Position numbers and translations under genes: made by a program. From assembly GCF_013032455.1 (NCBI RefSeq), contig NZ_WQCF01000009.1:62001-126000 (forward strand): 64,000 nucleotides of DNA, given 5' to 3'. This document shows positions 50,864-59,108 of the stretch, one piece after another. This stretch comes from Ruegeria atlantica (GTDB lineage: Bacteria > Pseudomonadota > Alphaproteobacteria > Rhodobacterales > Rhodobacteraceae). The notes beneath the pieces are model-generated. The model had not been told where the DNA came from, made no database searches, and worked only from the letters and a program-made list of their open reading frames with translations. Each line of letters starts with the position of its first letter. Within the stretch, counting starts at the first letter, position 1.

Positions 50864-51985
50864 TCAGTTGCTCGGTGTCATGTCGACAATTGTGGGTTCG
50901 CGATCACCGCTTGTCGGGAAGACCACCATCTCATCGCCCATGGCACCAAATTCGATTTTGCTGAGATCGACCTTGTGCACGGTCCGGTCGTACATGGTGT
51001 GATAATAATATGTGAGGTTCTGAGAGTCGCTGGCGGTGGTGACCTGCGTTGCACTGTAGAGCAGATCTTCCGATTGGACGTCGTCCTGTGCTCCCTCAGC
51101 GGCATCGGCCGGGATGTTGAAATTGTCGAGTATCCGGAAAGCTTCCCGAACGGTATCGTAGCCGCCCTGGGTTTCACGAGCGGTTTGCGAGAAAGCAACG
51201 GCACGCACAAAGCGTGACGGGGGTGTGAAATCACCAGGCAGGCCGATCATGCCGCTGCCTGCGCCAAGCGGAGCAAAAGTGACGCCGCTGGCTTCGACCT
51301 GCGGCACGCCGATAGCAGTCAGGTTGACGTAATTGTTGAGGTTGGTCATGTGCCAATCATAGTTCGGCGAATTGGTGATTACGCCAAGCGGGGCATCGAA
51401 AACAGTCAACTCGCCATCGATATATTCGATGACGATCCGTCCACCTGAGCGGTCCGCCACCAGCATGTGAAATGGAAATGGGAAACCAAGCGTCTCATCT
51501 ACCACGCCCACGACACGAATATTCTCGAGCCCATCTTTCGCTTCCTCAACTGTTTCGAAATTCGACAGGACATAACTTGCCAGCAAATCACCGGGGATCG
51601 TGTTGTCCGCAAGTTCAGGCACGTACGCCTGATATTCGGTGAAGCCCGGCAGGTAGAACAGCCCGGCAGTCAGCCCTGCCTCATTGATCCCGTCAGCGGG
51701 CGCGCCGTGGTCCAACATGCTGATGCCGACCATGCCGTATTTTCCGGTCCATGTCGCTCCCAGTTTTCCGTCCGGCATTTCGCCGGCACTGTACGAATAG
51801 CCCCTCGGGATGATGTTGATCTTGGTTTCGAGATCGAAAGGCCCCCATTCGGCGGTCCTCGCGCGAATGATACTTCCGTCCGAACCGGTCAGCATGATGC
51901 CGGTGCAAGCCCATGCCACTGAAGTAGTTGCGATCAAGGCAACGACCGTCCGGGCAAGCGATTTTGTCAACGGGATGATGTTCAT
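50864..51985 (-). CDS. Linear-amide C-N hydrolase, choloylglycine hydrolase/penicillin V acylase family
   Basis: 373 aa with a signal peptide ending at AWA, so Cys27 becomes the N-terminal nucleophile of the Ntn fold. The motif CTGIMLTGSDGSIIRARTAEWG keeps the active-site Arg, with Glu where bile-salt hydrolases have Asp; VITNSPNYDWHMTNLNNY carries the oxyanion-site Asn. Gram-negative members of this cluster hydrolyse penicillin V and often N-acyl homoserine lactones. A quorum-quenching or periplasmic acylase role is therefore possible but inferred. GGAG precedes the ATG. It is divergent from a Crp/Fnr-type regulator gene. Confidence 0.88.
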   Translation of the reverse strand: MNIIPLTKSLARTVVALIATTSVAWACTGIMLTGSDGSIIRARTAEWGPFDLETKINIIPRGYSYSAGEMPDGKLGATWTGKYGMVGISMLDHGAPADGINEAGLTAGLFYLPGFTEYQAYVPELADNTIPGDLLASYVLSNFETVEEAKDGLENIRVVGVVDETLGFPFPFHMLVADRSGGRIVIEYIDGELTVFDAPLGVITNSPNYDWHMTNLNNYVNLTAIGVPQVEASGVTFAPLGAGSGMIGLPGDFTPPSRFVRAVAFSQTARETQGGYDTVREAFRILDNFNIPADAAEGAQDDVQSEDLLYSATQVTTASDSQNLTYYYHTMYDRTVHKVDLSKIEFGAMGDEMVVFPTSGDREPTIVDMTPSN

Positions 51986-52125
51986 AAATGATCTCCTGTC
52001 GTGGCGTCTTTCAATATTCTGGAGTTGCTCGATGATAATCGTGCGTCAATTGCAAGAACCTACTTCCGATTGGCAGTTTGCATCAAAACTAAGTGGTGTT
52101 TCATATCGATTGTATCTGATATTCA

Positions 52126-52947
52126 GTGCTGATCTGTAGCAATCACGACAAAGTCGGCATGGGCCAAGGTAAAAACTTCATTGATCCTGCCAAAGGCAGG
52201 CATGGAAACGTTCTCTCGGCGGACAAAAGCCGTGATCAGGAGGATTCGGCCAGGCAACAATTGGATATTACTTCGGCGAAGAGCGCGGTTCTCAGTTGCG
52301 GGTGGCTTGCCGAACAAGACAAGGCGTTCCAGGCCGTCATACTGGAGAAGGCCACGCTTCGGACTTTTGCAGTCGGTCGCCGAGTCTTCGACGTCGGCGA
52401 CTTTCGCGGCGGCATCTTTGGAGTTGCAGGAGGCGCTTTTGGAATCAAGGTTCCACGACGCAGTGGCGAAGACAGGCTAGCCCACGTATGCCGAAGCGGC
52501 GTGTGGTTCGGATATGATGCCTCGCTTAGCCGGCGCCATCGGAACCTGACATTCGTGGCGGTTGAACCCTCAATTGCGTTCCATGTCCCGCTGGTCGCGC
52601 TGGACCAAATAGCTGCGTCCGATCCGAGATATCACCGGGCTCTGACCAAGGTCGCGTCCCACGGCATGGACATTGCTATCGCGACCGTCTCCGATCTTCT
52701 GATACCCAATGTCCAACAGCGCATTGCCTCGACGCTGCTGCGCATCGGTTCAACACATGACGCCGGGCAAAAAGGCACCGCTGTCATTTCGGGGTTAACA
52801 CAGGAACAGATCGGTGAATTGGCCAATGCCGCGCGAGACGTGGTCAATCGAACTCTCAAGCAATTTGCATCAAAAGGGTGGATTGATGTCGCTTACAAGA
52901 GGATCAGGATACTGGAGCCCGCGGCGCTGGAAGCGTTTTGCTCATGA
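52126..52947 (+). CDS. Crp/Fnr-family transcriptional regulator
   Basis: 273 aa as the longest reading; the first 40 codons do not look like the domain, so the true start may be later, for example a TTG near 52261. The central part (about 45-180) fits a cyclic-nucleotide-binding-like beta roll, without the full PRSVGE-type phosphate cassette of Crp. The C-terminal winged helix GLTQEQIGELANAARDVVNR, then TLKQFASKGWIDV, is clear. It is divergent from the acylase gene 140 bp away and is its likely local regulator. The signal is unknown. Confidence 0.8.
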   Translation: MLICSNHDKVGMGQGKNFIDPAKGRHGNVLSADKSRDQEDSARQQLDITSAKSAVLSCGWLAEQDKAFQAVILEKATLRTFAVGRRVFDVGDFRGGIFGVAGGAFGIKVPRRSGEDRLAHVCRSGVWFGYDASLSRRHRNLTFVAVEPSIAFHVPLVALDQIAASDPRYHRALTKVASHGMDIAIATVSDLLIPNVQQRIASTLLRIGSTHDAGQKGTAVISGLTQEQIGELANAARDVVNRTLKQFASKGWIDVAYKRIRILEPAALEAFCS

Positions 52948-52991
52948 CCCGATATACAAGACGGATGTGTGCAGTAGATAGCTGACGCAGT

Positions 52992-53017
52992 CCGTTCCAA
53001 AAGTTTGCGATACATCC
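52992..53017. repeat. IS-end-like 26-bp repeat, copy 2
   Basis: Same orientation as the copy at 48464-48489, 24 of 26 identical. No transposase sequence is attached here. The two copies bracket a 4.5-kb segment with the ATPase pseudogene, serine hydrolase, acylase and regulator. Confidence 0.6.
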
Positions 53018-53153
53018 AATCGGCCTAGTGGCTGCAGCGAACTTAGGCAGCCAACTCAGAGAATTTCCAAATTACTTGAGCGCTCCTTCCGAATTACGCG
53101 CAAAATTCACTCTTTTTGAGTGTTACCTTTTCTTATTTCGTCAAAAGCCAATT

Positions 53154-53182
53154 ATATCTGATAAGTATCCCTTATCAGGTAT
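53154..53182. repeat. dif-like inverted repeat, candidate recombinase core site
   Basis: Two 12-bp arms (53154-53165 and 53171-53182, 11 of 12 complementary, inner 8 bp CTGATAAG/CTTATCAG perfect) around a 5-bp centre, 29 bp before the tyrosine recombinase gene. The size and form match the arm-spacer-arm crossover sites of Xer-like recombinases. Confidence 0.5.
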
Positions 53183-53211
53183 GATTGATTTAGGCGCAAA
53201 AGCAGCGCAGA

Positions 53212-54276
53212 ATGGGTCGCATGAAGCCCCCTGCCCCTTATCTTCCCGCGCCCTCCCCGGCCCTCTCCGCCGCCGATCAGGAGGCGCTCACCGATCTCTA
53301 TATCCGCGGCACCCCTGCCAATACGCTGAGGGCCTACGAGCGCGACCTGCTCTACATCACCGCATGGAAAGCAGCCCGGCTCAATGCAGCGCCGGACTGG
53401 CCGGAATTCGAGGCCACCGCCCTTGCCTTCATTCTCGATCACGCCCGCGATCTGAATGATGCGCCAAAAACGGATGTAGCGCGTGAAACCGCAGAAACGC
53501 TGATTGCCCAGGGGCTGCGCAAGTCCCTCGCCTGCCCTGCCCCCTCCACGCTGGACCGGCGCATCGCCTCCTGGCTGGCCTTCCACCGGATGAAGAACCT
53601 CGCCAGCCCGTTTGATGCGCCGCAGGTGAAACAGGCCCGCGCCAAGGCCCGCCGCGCCGCAGCCCGGCCCCCGGCCCCTAAATCCGCCCATCCGATCACC
53701 CGCGATATTCTCGAGCAGCTGCTGGCCACCTGCCGCGGCTCGCGCCGGGATTGCCGCGACCGGGCTTTGCTGATGCTGGGTTGGGCCTCAGGCGGTCGAC
53801 GGCGGTCAGAGATCACCGGGCTGATGCGCGAGGATGTCAGCCTGGAAACGTTCGAAAAAGAAGGTCTGGTCTGGCTCTCGCTGCTGGAGACCAAGACTAC
53901 CCAGAAGGGCGAGACCCCGCGGCTGGTACTGAAGGGCCGCGCAGCCCAGGCTTTGGTGCATTGGATTGATGTTGGCGAAATCAGCAAAGGCCCGCTGTTC
54001 CGGCCAATCTCCAAGGCGGATCGGGTATTGGCCCGCCACCTCTCTCCGGATGCGATCTATCAGATCGTAAAACACCGGCTGAAGCTTGCCGGGCTACCCG
54101 AGGGATTTGCCTCGCCGCACGGTTTGCGCTCCGGCTTCCTGACCCAGGCCGCGTTGGACGGTGCGCCGATCCAGGCCGCCATGCGCCTGTCGCTGCACCG
54201 CTCCCTCGCGCAGGCGCAGAAATATTACGATGACGTCGACATCGCCGAAAACCCGGCAACGCATCTGTTGGGGTGA
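53212..54276 (+). CDS. Tyrosine recombinase (phage-integrase/Xer-like), plasmid type
   Basis: 354 aa. An N-terminal SAM-like DNA-binding region (GTPANTLRAYERDLLYITAW) precedes the catalytic domain. The catalytic set is visible as Arg196 (SGGRRRSEI), Lys228 (LETKTTQKG), His303-x-x-Arg306 (SPHGLRSGF), His329 (LSLHRS) and Tyr338 (QKYYDD). It cuts and rejoins DNA through a 3-prime phosphotyrosine. It stands beside the par genes with a parS-like site just behind it, so plasmid dimer resolution is the likely job rather than phage integration. ATG 53221 is an alternative start. Confidence 0.9.
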   Translation: MGRMKPPAPYLPAPSPALSAADQEALTDLYIRGTPANTLRAYERDLLYITAWKAARLNAAPDWPEFEATALAFILDHARDLNDAPKTDVARETAETLIAQGLRKSLACPAPSTLDRRIASWLAFHRMKNLASPFDAPQVKQARAKARRAAARPPAPKSAHPITRDILEQLLATCRGSRRDCRDRALLMLGWASGGRRRSEITGLMREDVSLETFEKEGLVWLSLLETKTTQKGETPRLVLKGRAAQALVHWIDVGEISKGPLFRPISKADRVLARHLSPDAIYQIVKHRLKLAGLPEGFASPHGLRSGFLTQAALDGAPIQAAMRLSLHRSLAQAQKYYDDVDIAENPATHLLG

Positions 54277-54286
54277 AAGAAGGCGT

Positions 54287-54303
54287 GGTTTCGCGGCGAA
54301 ACT
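54287..54303. repeat. parS-like palindrome, site 1
   Basis: GTTTCGCGGCGAAAC at 54288-54302, between the recombinase stop and the parB stop. It is one of four copies confined to the par/rep module. Confidence 0.75.
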
Positions 54304-55369
54304 AGCCAATCTGATCCGCAAGTTGTTCTAACAGTGTCTGGACAGTTTTGCGGTCGAGACTACGGCCCTCCAACCGAATGCGCACTTCCCCAGGCGCGAC
54401 TTCGGCGCTTAGCGCTCCTCCCTTTGGAAGTGACACAGGATCAATGCGCTCAACCTGTTGCGGGCGGCCTCCCCGCGCTTTGTCGCGCGGCTTGTCGAGC
54501 GTAGCCTTCACAGTACTTTCCAGAAGCTTCCACTCGGATCGGGCATCGAGAGTCTCCGCCCGATCCAACACCTCACGCAATTGCGTTTGAGCGCCGTTGC
54601 GTAAACCTGCGGCCAGTTGGAGACCAGCTTTTTCTGTCAATTCAGTCGGATACTGAAGCAGATCACCCAATGCTTCGTGAACCATTGCAAAGCTGCGCAC
54701 CTTGGATCGCTTGGCCTTGGAGGCGGTCGAGAACAGTGTATTGACCGCGTCTTCGACCGAGTTGAAAACCCCCTGCCCTACAGCCAGCACAGCTATGCGC
54801 CCCCTCTCGTAATGGCTTAGGTTGGAGCGGAGCTCATTCTCTTCCACCATTGAGACATAGGCCGCCTGCCCTGCCCCGGCATCACGCACAAACGCCGGAA
54901 TTTCCACAAACTGGGGATCGGTCATGGACAGGCGTCGAAAGGCCTCATACCTGCGATACCCGGAGATCAGGCCATAGCCGTCCTTCAGTCTTGTCACTTC
55001 GATCGGCGCGCGCAGCCCGTGCTCGCGTACAGAATCGATCAGTTCACCCAGTGCCTCTTCTTCGACATCCAGCCGGTCACGCCGGATATAATCCGGCTCG
55101 ATCTGGTTCAGCGGTATCTTCTGCGCCACCAGCCCGTCGCTCCGGGCCGCGCGCCAACGTTCTGCGTCGCCTTGATCTAGCGCCAATGCTGCGCGGTCGG
55201 TGACTGCGGCCATTCCGGACAATGCCGCGGCCTCGCCGGCAACCTGGGCTATTGGCGGCGTGGTTGCACTGGTTTCAAACGGGTTGGTTTGCGGTTTCGC
55301 AGCGAAACCTGCCTCGAACTCCTGCAGCTCGGACGCATCCGGTGCGGTCAGTCTTCTGCGTTTAGCCAT
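54302..55369 (-). CDS. parB: ParB/RepB-family plasmid partition protein
   Basis: 355 aa. ParB N-terminal domain with LISGYRRYEAFRRL (box I) and VEENELRSNLSHYERGRIAV (box II), then an HTH-like region (AKRSKVRSFAMVHEALGDLL) and a C-terminal part for dimerisation. It binds centromere sites and loads onto DNA for partition with ParA. The stop codon touches parS-like site 1, and codons about 22-27 (GFAAKP) are encoded by site 2. It overlaps the parA end by 8 nt, so the two are coupled. Confidence 0.92.
   Translation of the reverse strand: MAKRRRLTAPDASELQEFEAGFAAKPQTNPFETSATTPPIAQVAGEAAALSGMAAVTDRAALALDQGDAERWRAARSDGLVAQKIPLNQIEPDYIRRDRLDVEEEALGELIDSVREHGLRAPIEVTRLKDGYGLISGYRRYEAFRRLSMTDPQFVEIPAFVRDAGAGQAAYVSMVEENELRSNLSHYERGRIAVLAVGQGVFNSVEDAVNTLFSTASKAKRSKVRSFAMVHEALGDLLQYPTELTEKAGLQLAAGLRNGAQTQLREVLDRAETLDARSEWKLLESTVKATLDKPRDKARGGRPQQVERIDPVSLPKGGALSAEVAPGEVRIRLEGRSLDRKTVQTLLEQLADQIG
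55293..55309. repeat. parS-like palindrome, site 2 (inside parB)
   Basis: GGTTTCGCAGCGAAACC, a 17-bp palindrome around a central A, embedded in the first 30 codons of parB. Confidence 0.72.
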
Positions 55370-56747
55370 TTGCCTGTTCCTCCATCTGCGCGTCGCGCCA
55401 CCAACAGCCGATCAGCAATTCCTTGAACTCGGCATAGGTTCTGTCGAATGTTTCACGGCCGCGCACATAGGTTTCGCGGTTGAACTCGCGATAGTCCGCC
55501 TCGTAGATCCCGTTGACCTGTTCGCCCGCCTGCCCGACCAGCGCGGTGTAATCCTGACGGTAGGCGTTCATGAAATCCCCGAAATAAGCCTGGATGACAT
55601 TGGCCATATCGGTCTGCTGGCTGGCATCGAAGCGGGTAATGATCGCTCGCACTACATCCCATTCGAACTTCATTTCCGGTAAACCCGCAGCCCGTTGCGC
55701 CGCGTTTTCACCGTCTTCGATACTGGCGAAGGTCGAATAGAGCATGTCAAAGAATCGACCTGTCGAGTCGAACTCCAGAAAAGACGCTCCCAAAGGGACC
55801 AGCAGAATATCAGCAGCCGCAAGGGCGTTGATGGTCAGGTAGCCGAGGGCAGGGGGCGTATCCAGGAATATGACGTCGTACTCTTCCAGAACGCCGTCAT
55901 CGTTCAGGAAATTGGTCAGCCCGTCCCACAGGGGCCAGCTGCGCAACCCCATGCGCCAAACGGGGATCTGGAATTCGGCCCAATAGAGGTTCAGCTGCGC
56001 GCCAATCAGGTCGATATTCGGCCAGTGGGTTTTCTGGATCACGTCCTGTGGCAGGGTGGTCAACGCCTCGCGCAGGGTTTCGTCCAGCAGAATCTCCGGT
56101 TGATCCGCAGCCACCCGAACTGTGTTCTCCTGCTGCACTGCACGGGCGTAATCCTTGGCAATCAGGGGGAACACGGTTTGCCATTCATCCGCAACCTTGC
56201 CACCCAAAATCGAGGTCATCGAGCCCTGGCTGTCCAGATCAATCACCAGCACCTTGTACCCGTCCAATGCGGCGGACATCGCCAGATGCGCGGCGGTGCT
56301 GGTCTTGCCGACGCCGCCCTTGAAATTGGCAACCGAGACCACCTTGGCGGGCAGCCCCTCAGGGCGATAGGGCAGGTATTCCTTGGTGCTGACCCCTTCG
56401 TTGGCGAAATACTGACGCAGTGCCAGAACCTCTTCCAGGGTAAACCACTTGGACCCGCCTTCGCCCTCGCCCTGTGGCAGGTCAGGGTTGGCTTTCAGCA
56501 CGCGTCGGAGATGCGCCGGGGCGACCGGGATGAGGTATCTGGTGATCTCCCAAGTGGAAAACCTGCGCAGCCGTTTTTCACCGTCTGGGGCGTAGCCCCG
56601 CCGAGCCAGATCATCGCGGCCCTTGGCGCAAAACGCAGCCGCTTTTGCGAATCGCTGGGTGCCGATAGGGTCAGGCAAACGGCTGGCTGCGGCCTTGGGA
56701 TCGAGGTTCAGATACGGGGGCAGGCTTGGTTGCGTTGGTTTGTTCAC
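55362..56747 (-). CDS. parA: ParA-family partition ATPase with N-terminal HTH extension
   Basis: 461 aa. Residues 1-130 form an N-terminal extension with an HTH-like, MerR-like stretch (RFSTWEITRYLIPVAPAHLR). The deviant Walker A VANFKGGVGKTSTAAHLA is near residues 136-153, followed by VLVIDLDSQGSMTS and VIFLDTPPALGYLT. It moves plasmid copies over the nucleoid with ParB and, as in other extended ParA proteins, may repress its own operon. It is first in the parAB operon, divergent from the initiator gene. Confidence 0.93.
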   Translation of the reverse strand: MNKPTQPSLPPYLNLDPKAAASRLPDPIGTQRFAKAAAFCAKGRDDLARRGYAPDGEKRLRRFSTWEITRYLIPVAPAHLRRVLKANPDLPQGEGEGGSKWFTLEEVLALRQYFANEGVSTKEYLPYRPEGLPAKVVSVANFKGGVGKTSTAAHLAMSAALDGYKVLVIDLDSQGSMTSILGGKVADEWQTVFPLIAKDYARAVQQENTVRVAADQPEILLDETLREALTTLPQDVIQKTHWPNIDLIGAQLNLYWAEFQIPVWRMGLRSWPLWDGLTNFLNDDGVLEEYDVIFLDTPPALGYLTINALAAADILLVPLGASFLEFDSTGRFFDMLYSTFASIEDGENAAQRAAGLPEMKFEWDVVRAIITRFDASQQTDMANVIQAYFGDFMNAYRQDYTALVGQAGEQVNGIYEADYREFNRETYVRGRETFDRTYAEFKELLIGCWWRDAQMEEQANG

Positions 56748-56864
56748 TGTCGATGCCTCAGAAAATGTTCGCCTTATCAGCGTATATTCCCCAATCTAAC
56801 GTACATTGTTAGGTTCGGCTATCCTTGATCGCATATCTGAGGGAATTTCAGGGCCTTCTAAGTT

Positions 56865-56881
56865 GGTTTCGCGGCGAAACC
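56865..56881. repeat. parS-like palindrome, site 3
   Basis: GGTTTCGCGGCGAAACC in the parA-rep intergenic region, the only copy fully outside and away from coding sequence. Confidence 0.78.
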
Positions 56882-57029
56882 AATCAAATTCCAAAAAAAA
56901 CACTGCAACAAAGAGTTTGGATTCTTTAGAGTCTTTAAGAACTTTGGGTTTAGTTATTCATCCAAAAACAAATGGTTGTCTTTGTTTGGGTACCAGAATA
57001 CAGGCCCATAGGCACCCAGATGCAGGATG

Positions 57030-57236
57030 AAAGGAACCCGTCTGCGGGATCAATGGGATCCGTCAACAGGAACAAAGGACCCGATTCTCGGGAAGACTCT
57101 GCGGGGCTAGAATGGAGTCTAATTCGATGGTTTTTTCGCCCGGTTAACTCGTTTTGGCTCGGGTATCTGCGCTGTGGAGCAGCCCGCAAAAAGATAAACG
57201 GGCCGTTCTGCCGTTAAAGGTACCTGTCTACGGGAT
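57030..57236. repeat. Iteron-like repeats upstream of the initiator gene
   Basis: Three related 21-bp units of the form AAAGGWACCYGNNTNCGGGA: 57030-57050, 57074-57094 and 57216-57236; a shorter inverted relative (AAAGGTACCCGC on the minus strand) ends at 57289. Each unit has internal ACCCG/CGGGA-type symmetry. They could bind the initiator for replication or autoregulation. Confidence 0.5.
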
Positions 57237-57327
57237 GCGGTATGCCCTGTAGTTGGGCACCCAATAGGAATTGAAATGCGGGTACCTTTCGTGGCACAAA
57301 TACACAAACGAGCAGTCAGGCAGGGCA

Positions 57328-58599
57328 ATGCCAGAACCCCAGGTCAATATGGATCAGCTCTCGGGTGCGCTGCGCCGCGAGACGGTTAAGAAGAATGTCG
57401 CCGCTATTCATATCAGCGGCAAACTCACATTGTTACAGCGCAAGCTGTCCAATGTTCTACTGCTGAATGCCTATGACACGTTAACTTCGGCCACGACCCA
57501 TACGATCGATGCCCGAACGCTGGCGATGATGGTAGGCTATAACTCCAACGATTTCGACACGCTTCGGTCCAGCTTGCGTGCTTTGGCCGAAACCGTGGCC
57601 GAATGGGACATGCTGGATGAAGAGGGACGGCAGGAATGGGGGGTGTCGTCGCTTCTCAGCTTTGCCAAGCTCAAGAACGGCATCTGTGAATACGCGTATT
57701 CTCCGGCGCTGGCGCAAAAGTTGTTTGACCCGAAAATCTACGCGCTGATCAACGTGCATATTCAGCGCAATTTCAGCTCGGGGCACGGGTTGGCGCTCTA
57801 CGAAAACTGCTATCGTTTTGTGCGCACCGGATCGACCGGCTGGTGGACGCTGGATGTATTTCGCAAGCTGATGGGTGTGGATGGCAGCGACTATTACAGC
57901 AGCTTCAAACATCTGAACGCCAAGATCATCAAACCGGCTGTGACCGAGGTGAACAAAAGCTCGGACATCGTGATCGAGCCTGAATTTCGAAAAAAGGGCA
58001 GGGCGGTCACCGATCTTCGCTTTCGTATTCGCGAGAACCCGCAGATGGCGATGTTCCAGATCGACGACGGCGACGGGGTGCGCAACCTGCCGGTTTACAA
58101 AACGCTGCGGAAGCAAGGCGTCGCGGATCGTCTGGCAAGGCAGTGGATCGCAGAGCATGGCGAGGACTATGTGCAGCAAAAGCTCGACTATATGAACGAG
58201 CGGCAGCGGGATGTTAAGTCGGCGGTCGGGTATCTGTCTGCGGCCTTGCGCGATGATTACCAGGCGCCTGACAAGCCCGAGCAGGTTGAGCCTAGCCCTG
58301 AATCTCTTGAAGCGGCCCGGAAACGGGCAGAGACTCTGGCGCGCGAAGATCAGGCCTATGAGGCCCGTGCGGTAGAGCGCACCGAGCGGGCTCGGAAGCT
58401 GGCTGTTGTCGAAGATCTGGTTTCGCGGCGAAACCCGACCCAGCGCGATGCGGACAAGAGGTTGTTTCTGTCTGGCCTAACCGACGATCTGGATCGCGAA
58501 CACTTCCGCGCACATGGGTGGAGGTCAGGATTAAACGCAACGGCGATCTTTGCGTTTTGGGAAGAACTGGAACCTGGTGTATTCGAAAATCATGGATAG
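57328..58599 (+). CDS. Plasmid replication initiator protein (Rep_3/RepB superfamily)
   Basis: 423 aa. Tandem winged-helix initiator: LTLLQRKLSNVLLLNAYDTL, LAMMVGYNSNDFDTLRSSLRAL, VAEWDMLDEEGRQEWGVSSLL and ENCYRFVRTGSTGWWTLDVFRKLMGV cut at the Gly, then HLNAKIIKPAVTEVN. This is the pattern of Rep_3 initiators carried by alphaproteobacterial plasmids. The C-terminal 130 residues are charged and probably disordered; parS-like site 4 encodes LVSRRNP within them. The ATG at 57328 has AGGCAGGGCA before it; a TTG 19 codons upstream overlaps a repeat. Confidence 0.88.
   Translation: MPEPQVNMDQLSGALRRETVKKNVAAIHISGKLTLLQRKLSNVLLLNAYDTLTSATTHTIDARTLAMMVGYNSNDFDTLRSSLRALAETVAEWDMLDEEGRQEWGVSSLLSFAKLKNGICEYAYSPALAQKLFDPKIYALINVHIQRNFSSGHGLALYENCYRFVRTGSTGWWTLDVFRKLMGVDGSDYYSSFKHLNAKIIKPAVTEVNKSSDIVIEPEFRKKGRAVTDLRFRIRENPQMAMFQIDDGDGVRNLPVYKTLRKQGVADRLARQWIAEHGEDYVQQKLDYMNERQRDVKSAVGYLSAALRDDYQAPDKPEQVEPSPESLEAARKRAETLAREDQAYEARAVERTERARKLAVVEDLVSRRNPTQRDADKRLFLSGLTDDLDREHFRAHGWRSGLNATAIFAFWEELEPGVFENHG
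58419..58435. repeat. parS-like palindrome, site 4 (inside rep)
   Basis: GGTTTCGCGGCGAAACC within the 3-prime part of the initiator gene; identical in sequence to site 3. Confidence 0.75.
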
Positions 58600-58608
58600 A
58601 TTGAAACA

Positions 58609-58637
58609 ACCTTGAAACGCGGGCTGCGTTTCAAGGT
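58609..58637 (+). terminator. Hairpin after the initiator gene
   Basis: Perfect 12-bp arms (58609-58620 and 58626-58637) with a 5-nt loop, 10 bp after the rep stop. No T run follows, so it may end transcription weakly, protect the mRNA or be a protein site; its inner GAAACGC/GCGTTTC recalls half of the parS-like site. Confidence 0.55.
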
Positions 58638-59108
58638 GGTAACAAAGTCAATGGTCAAAAGAATGCAACGGAACCGCTCCTAACTACGCTTTGCAAAGGA
58701 TCAGGGACATTACGATTGGCTTATGGAGAATGTCGCAAAGTATCTTCGATTTGACCAAACCGGGTATGCGATGAAATCAGCACGTGGCCCAGCTATACGC
58801 TTCATGGTTCTGGGAAATGTCTTTCAGCGCGCCGAGAAGAAATGGTCTCATGGCTCTTGTGTGATTTCTCTTTTGGCAAAGATGGAAAGTGGTGAAATGA
58901 GACCAACGGCCTTGTTGGCAACAAAGGCCAATGTGAAAAAATCTCGACCTGTCTACTGAAAGAAACCACTAAAAAAGTTCACTTGTTGTGATGGTAAAGC
59001 TCAAGCAGTGCTTTCAGTTTTCAGGGTCTTCGATTTCAGTTGGTCGGATATTGACTTTCAATTGGTCGATCCCTTACTTTCAATCGGACGAAGAGAAGTC
59101 TCTCAAAC
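58638..59108. other. Intergenic region between rep and the DUF4143 ATPase
   Basis: About 470 bp. A 78-codon ORF (58723-58959) is open but has no recognisable domain or good ribosome binding site. The only clear structure is the set of three 22-bp-spaced repeats near the right end. Confidence 0.5.
59034..59090. repeat. Three direct repeats with exact 22-bp period
   Basis: TTTCAGTTGGTCG (59034), TTTCAATTGGTCG (59056) and TTTCAATCGGACG (59078), spaced exactly 22 bp start to start and ending 18 bp before the ATPase gene. The period of about two helical turns fits iterons or an operator array. Confidence 0.6.

Larger units (their letters stand above)
56748..57327. other. Par/rep divergent intergenic region, candidate origin
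   Basis: 580 bp with no convincing gene. It holds parS-like site 3, an AT-rich stretch (about 56880-56990) and several related AAAGG-ACCCG-CGGGA repeats (see separate entry). This fits a Rep_3-type origin with promoters for parAB and rep. Confidence 0.55.

Noticed and set aside
53108..53122. Small CACTC/GAGTG hairpin before the recombinase
   Set aside because: Only a 5-bp stem and no proper T run; too weak to call a terminator.
55695..56828. Plus-strand ORF of 377 codons opposite parA
   Set aside because: Pure shadow of parA, which has an intact KGGVGKT motif on the minus strand.
58723..58959. 78-codon ORF after the initiator gene
   Set aside because: No domain, poor ribosome binding site and no conserved pattern visible; kept only as part of the intergenic description.
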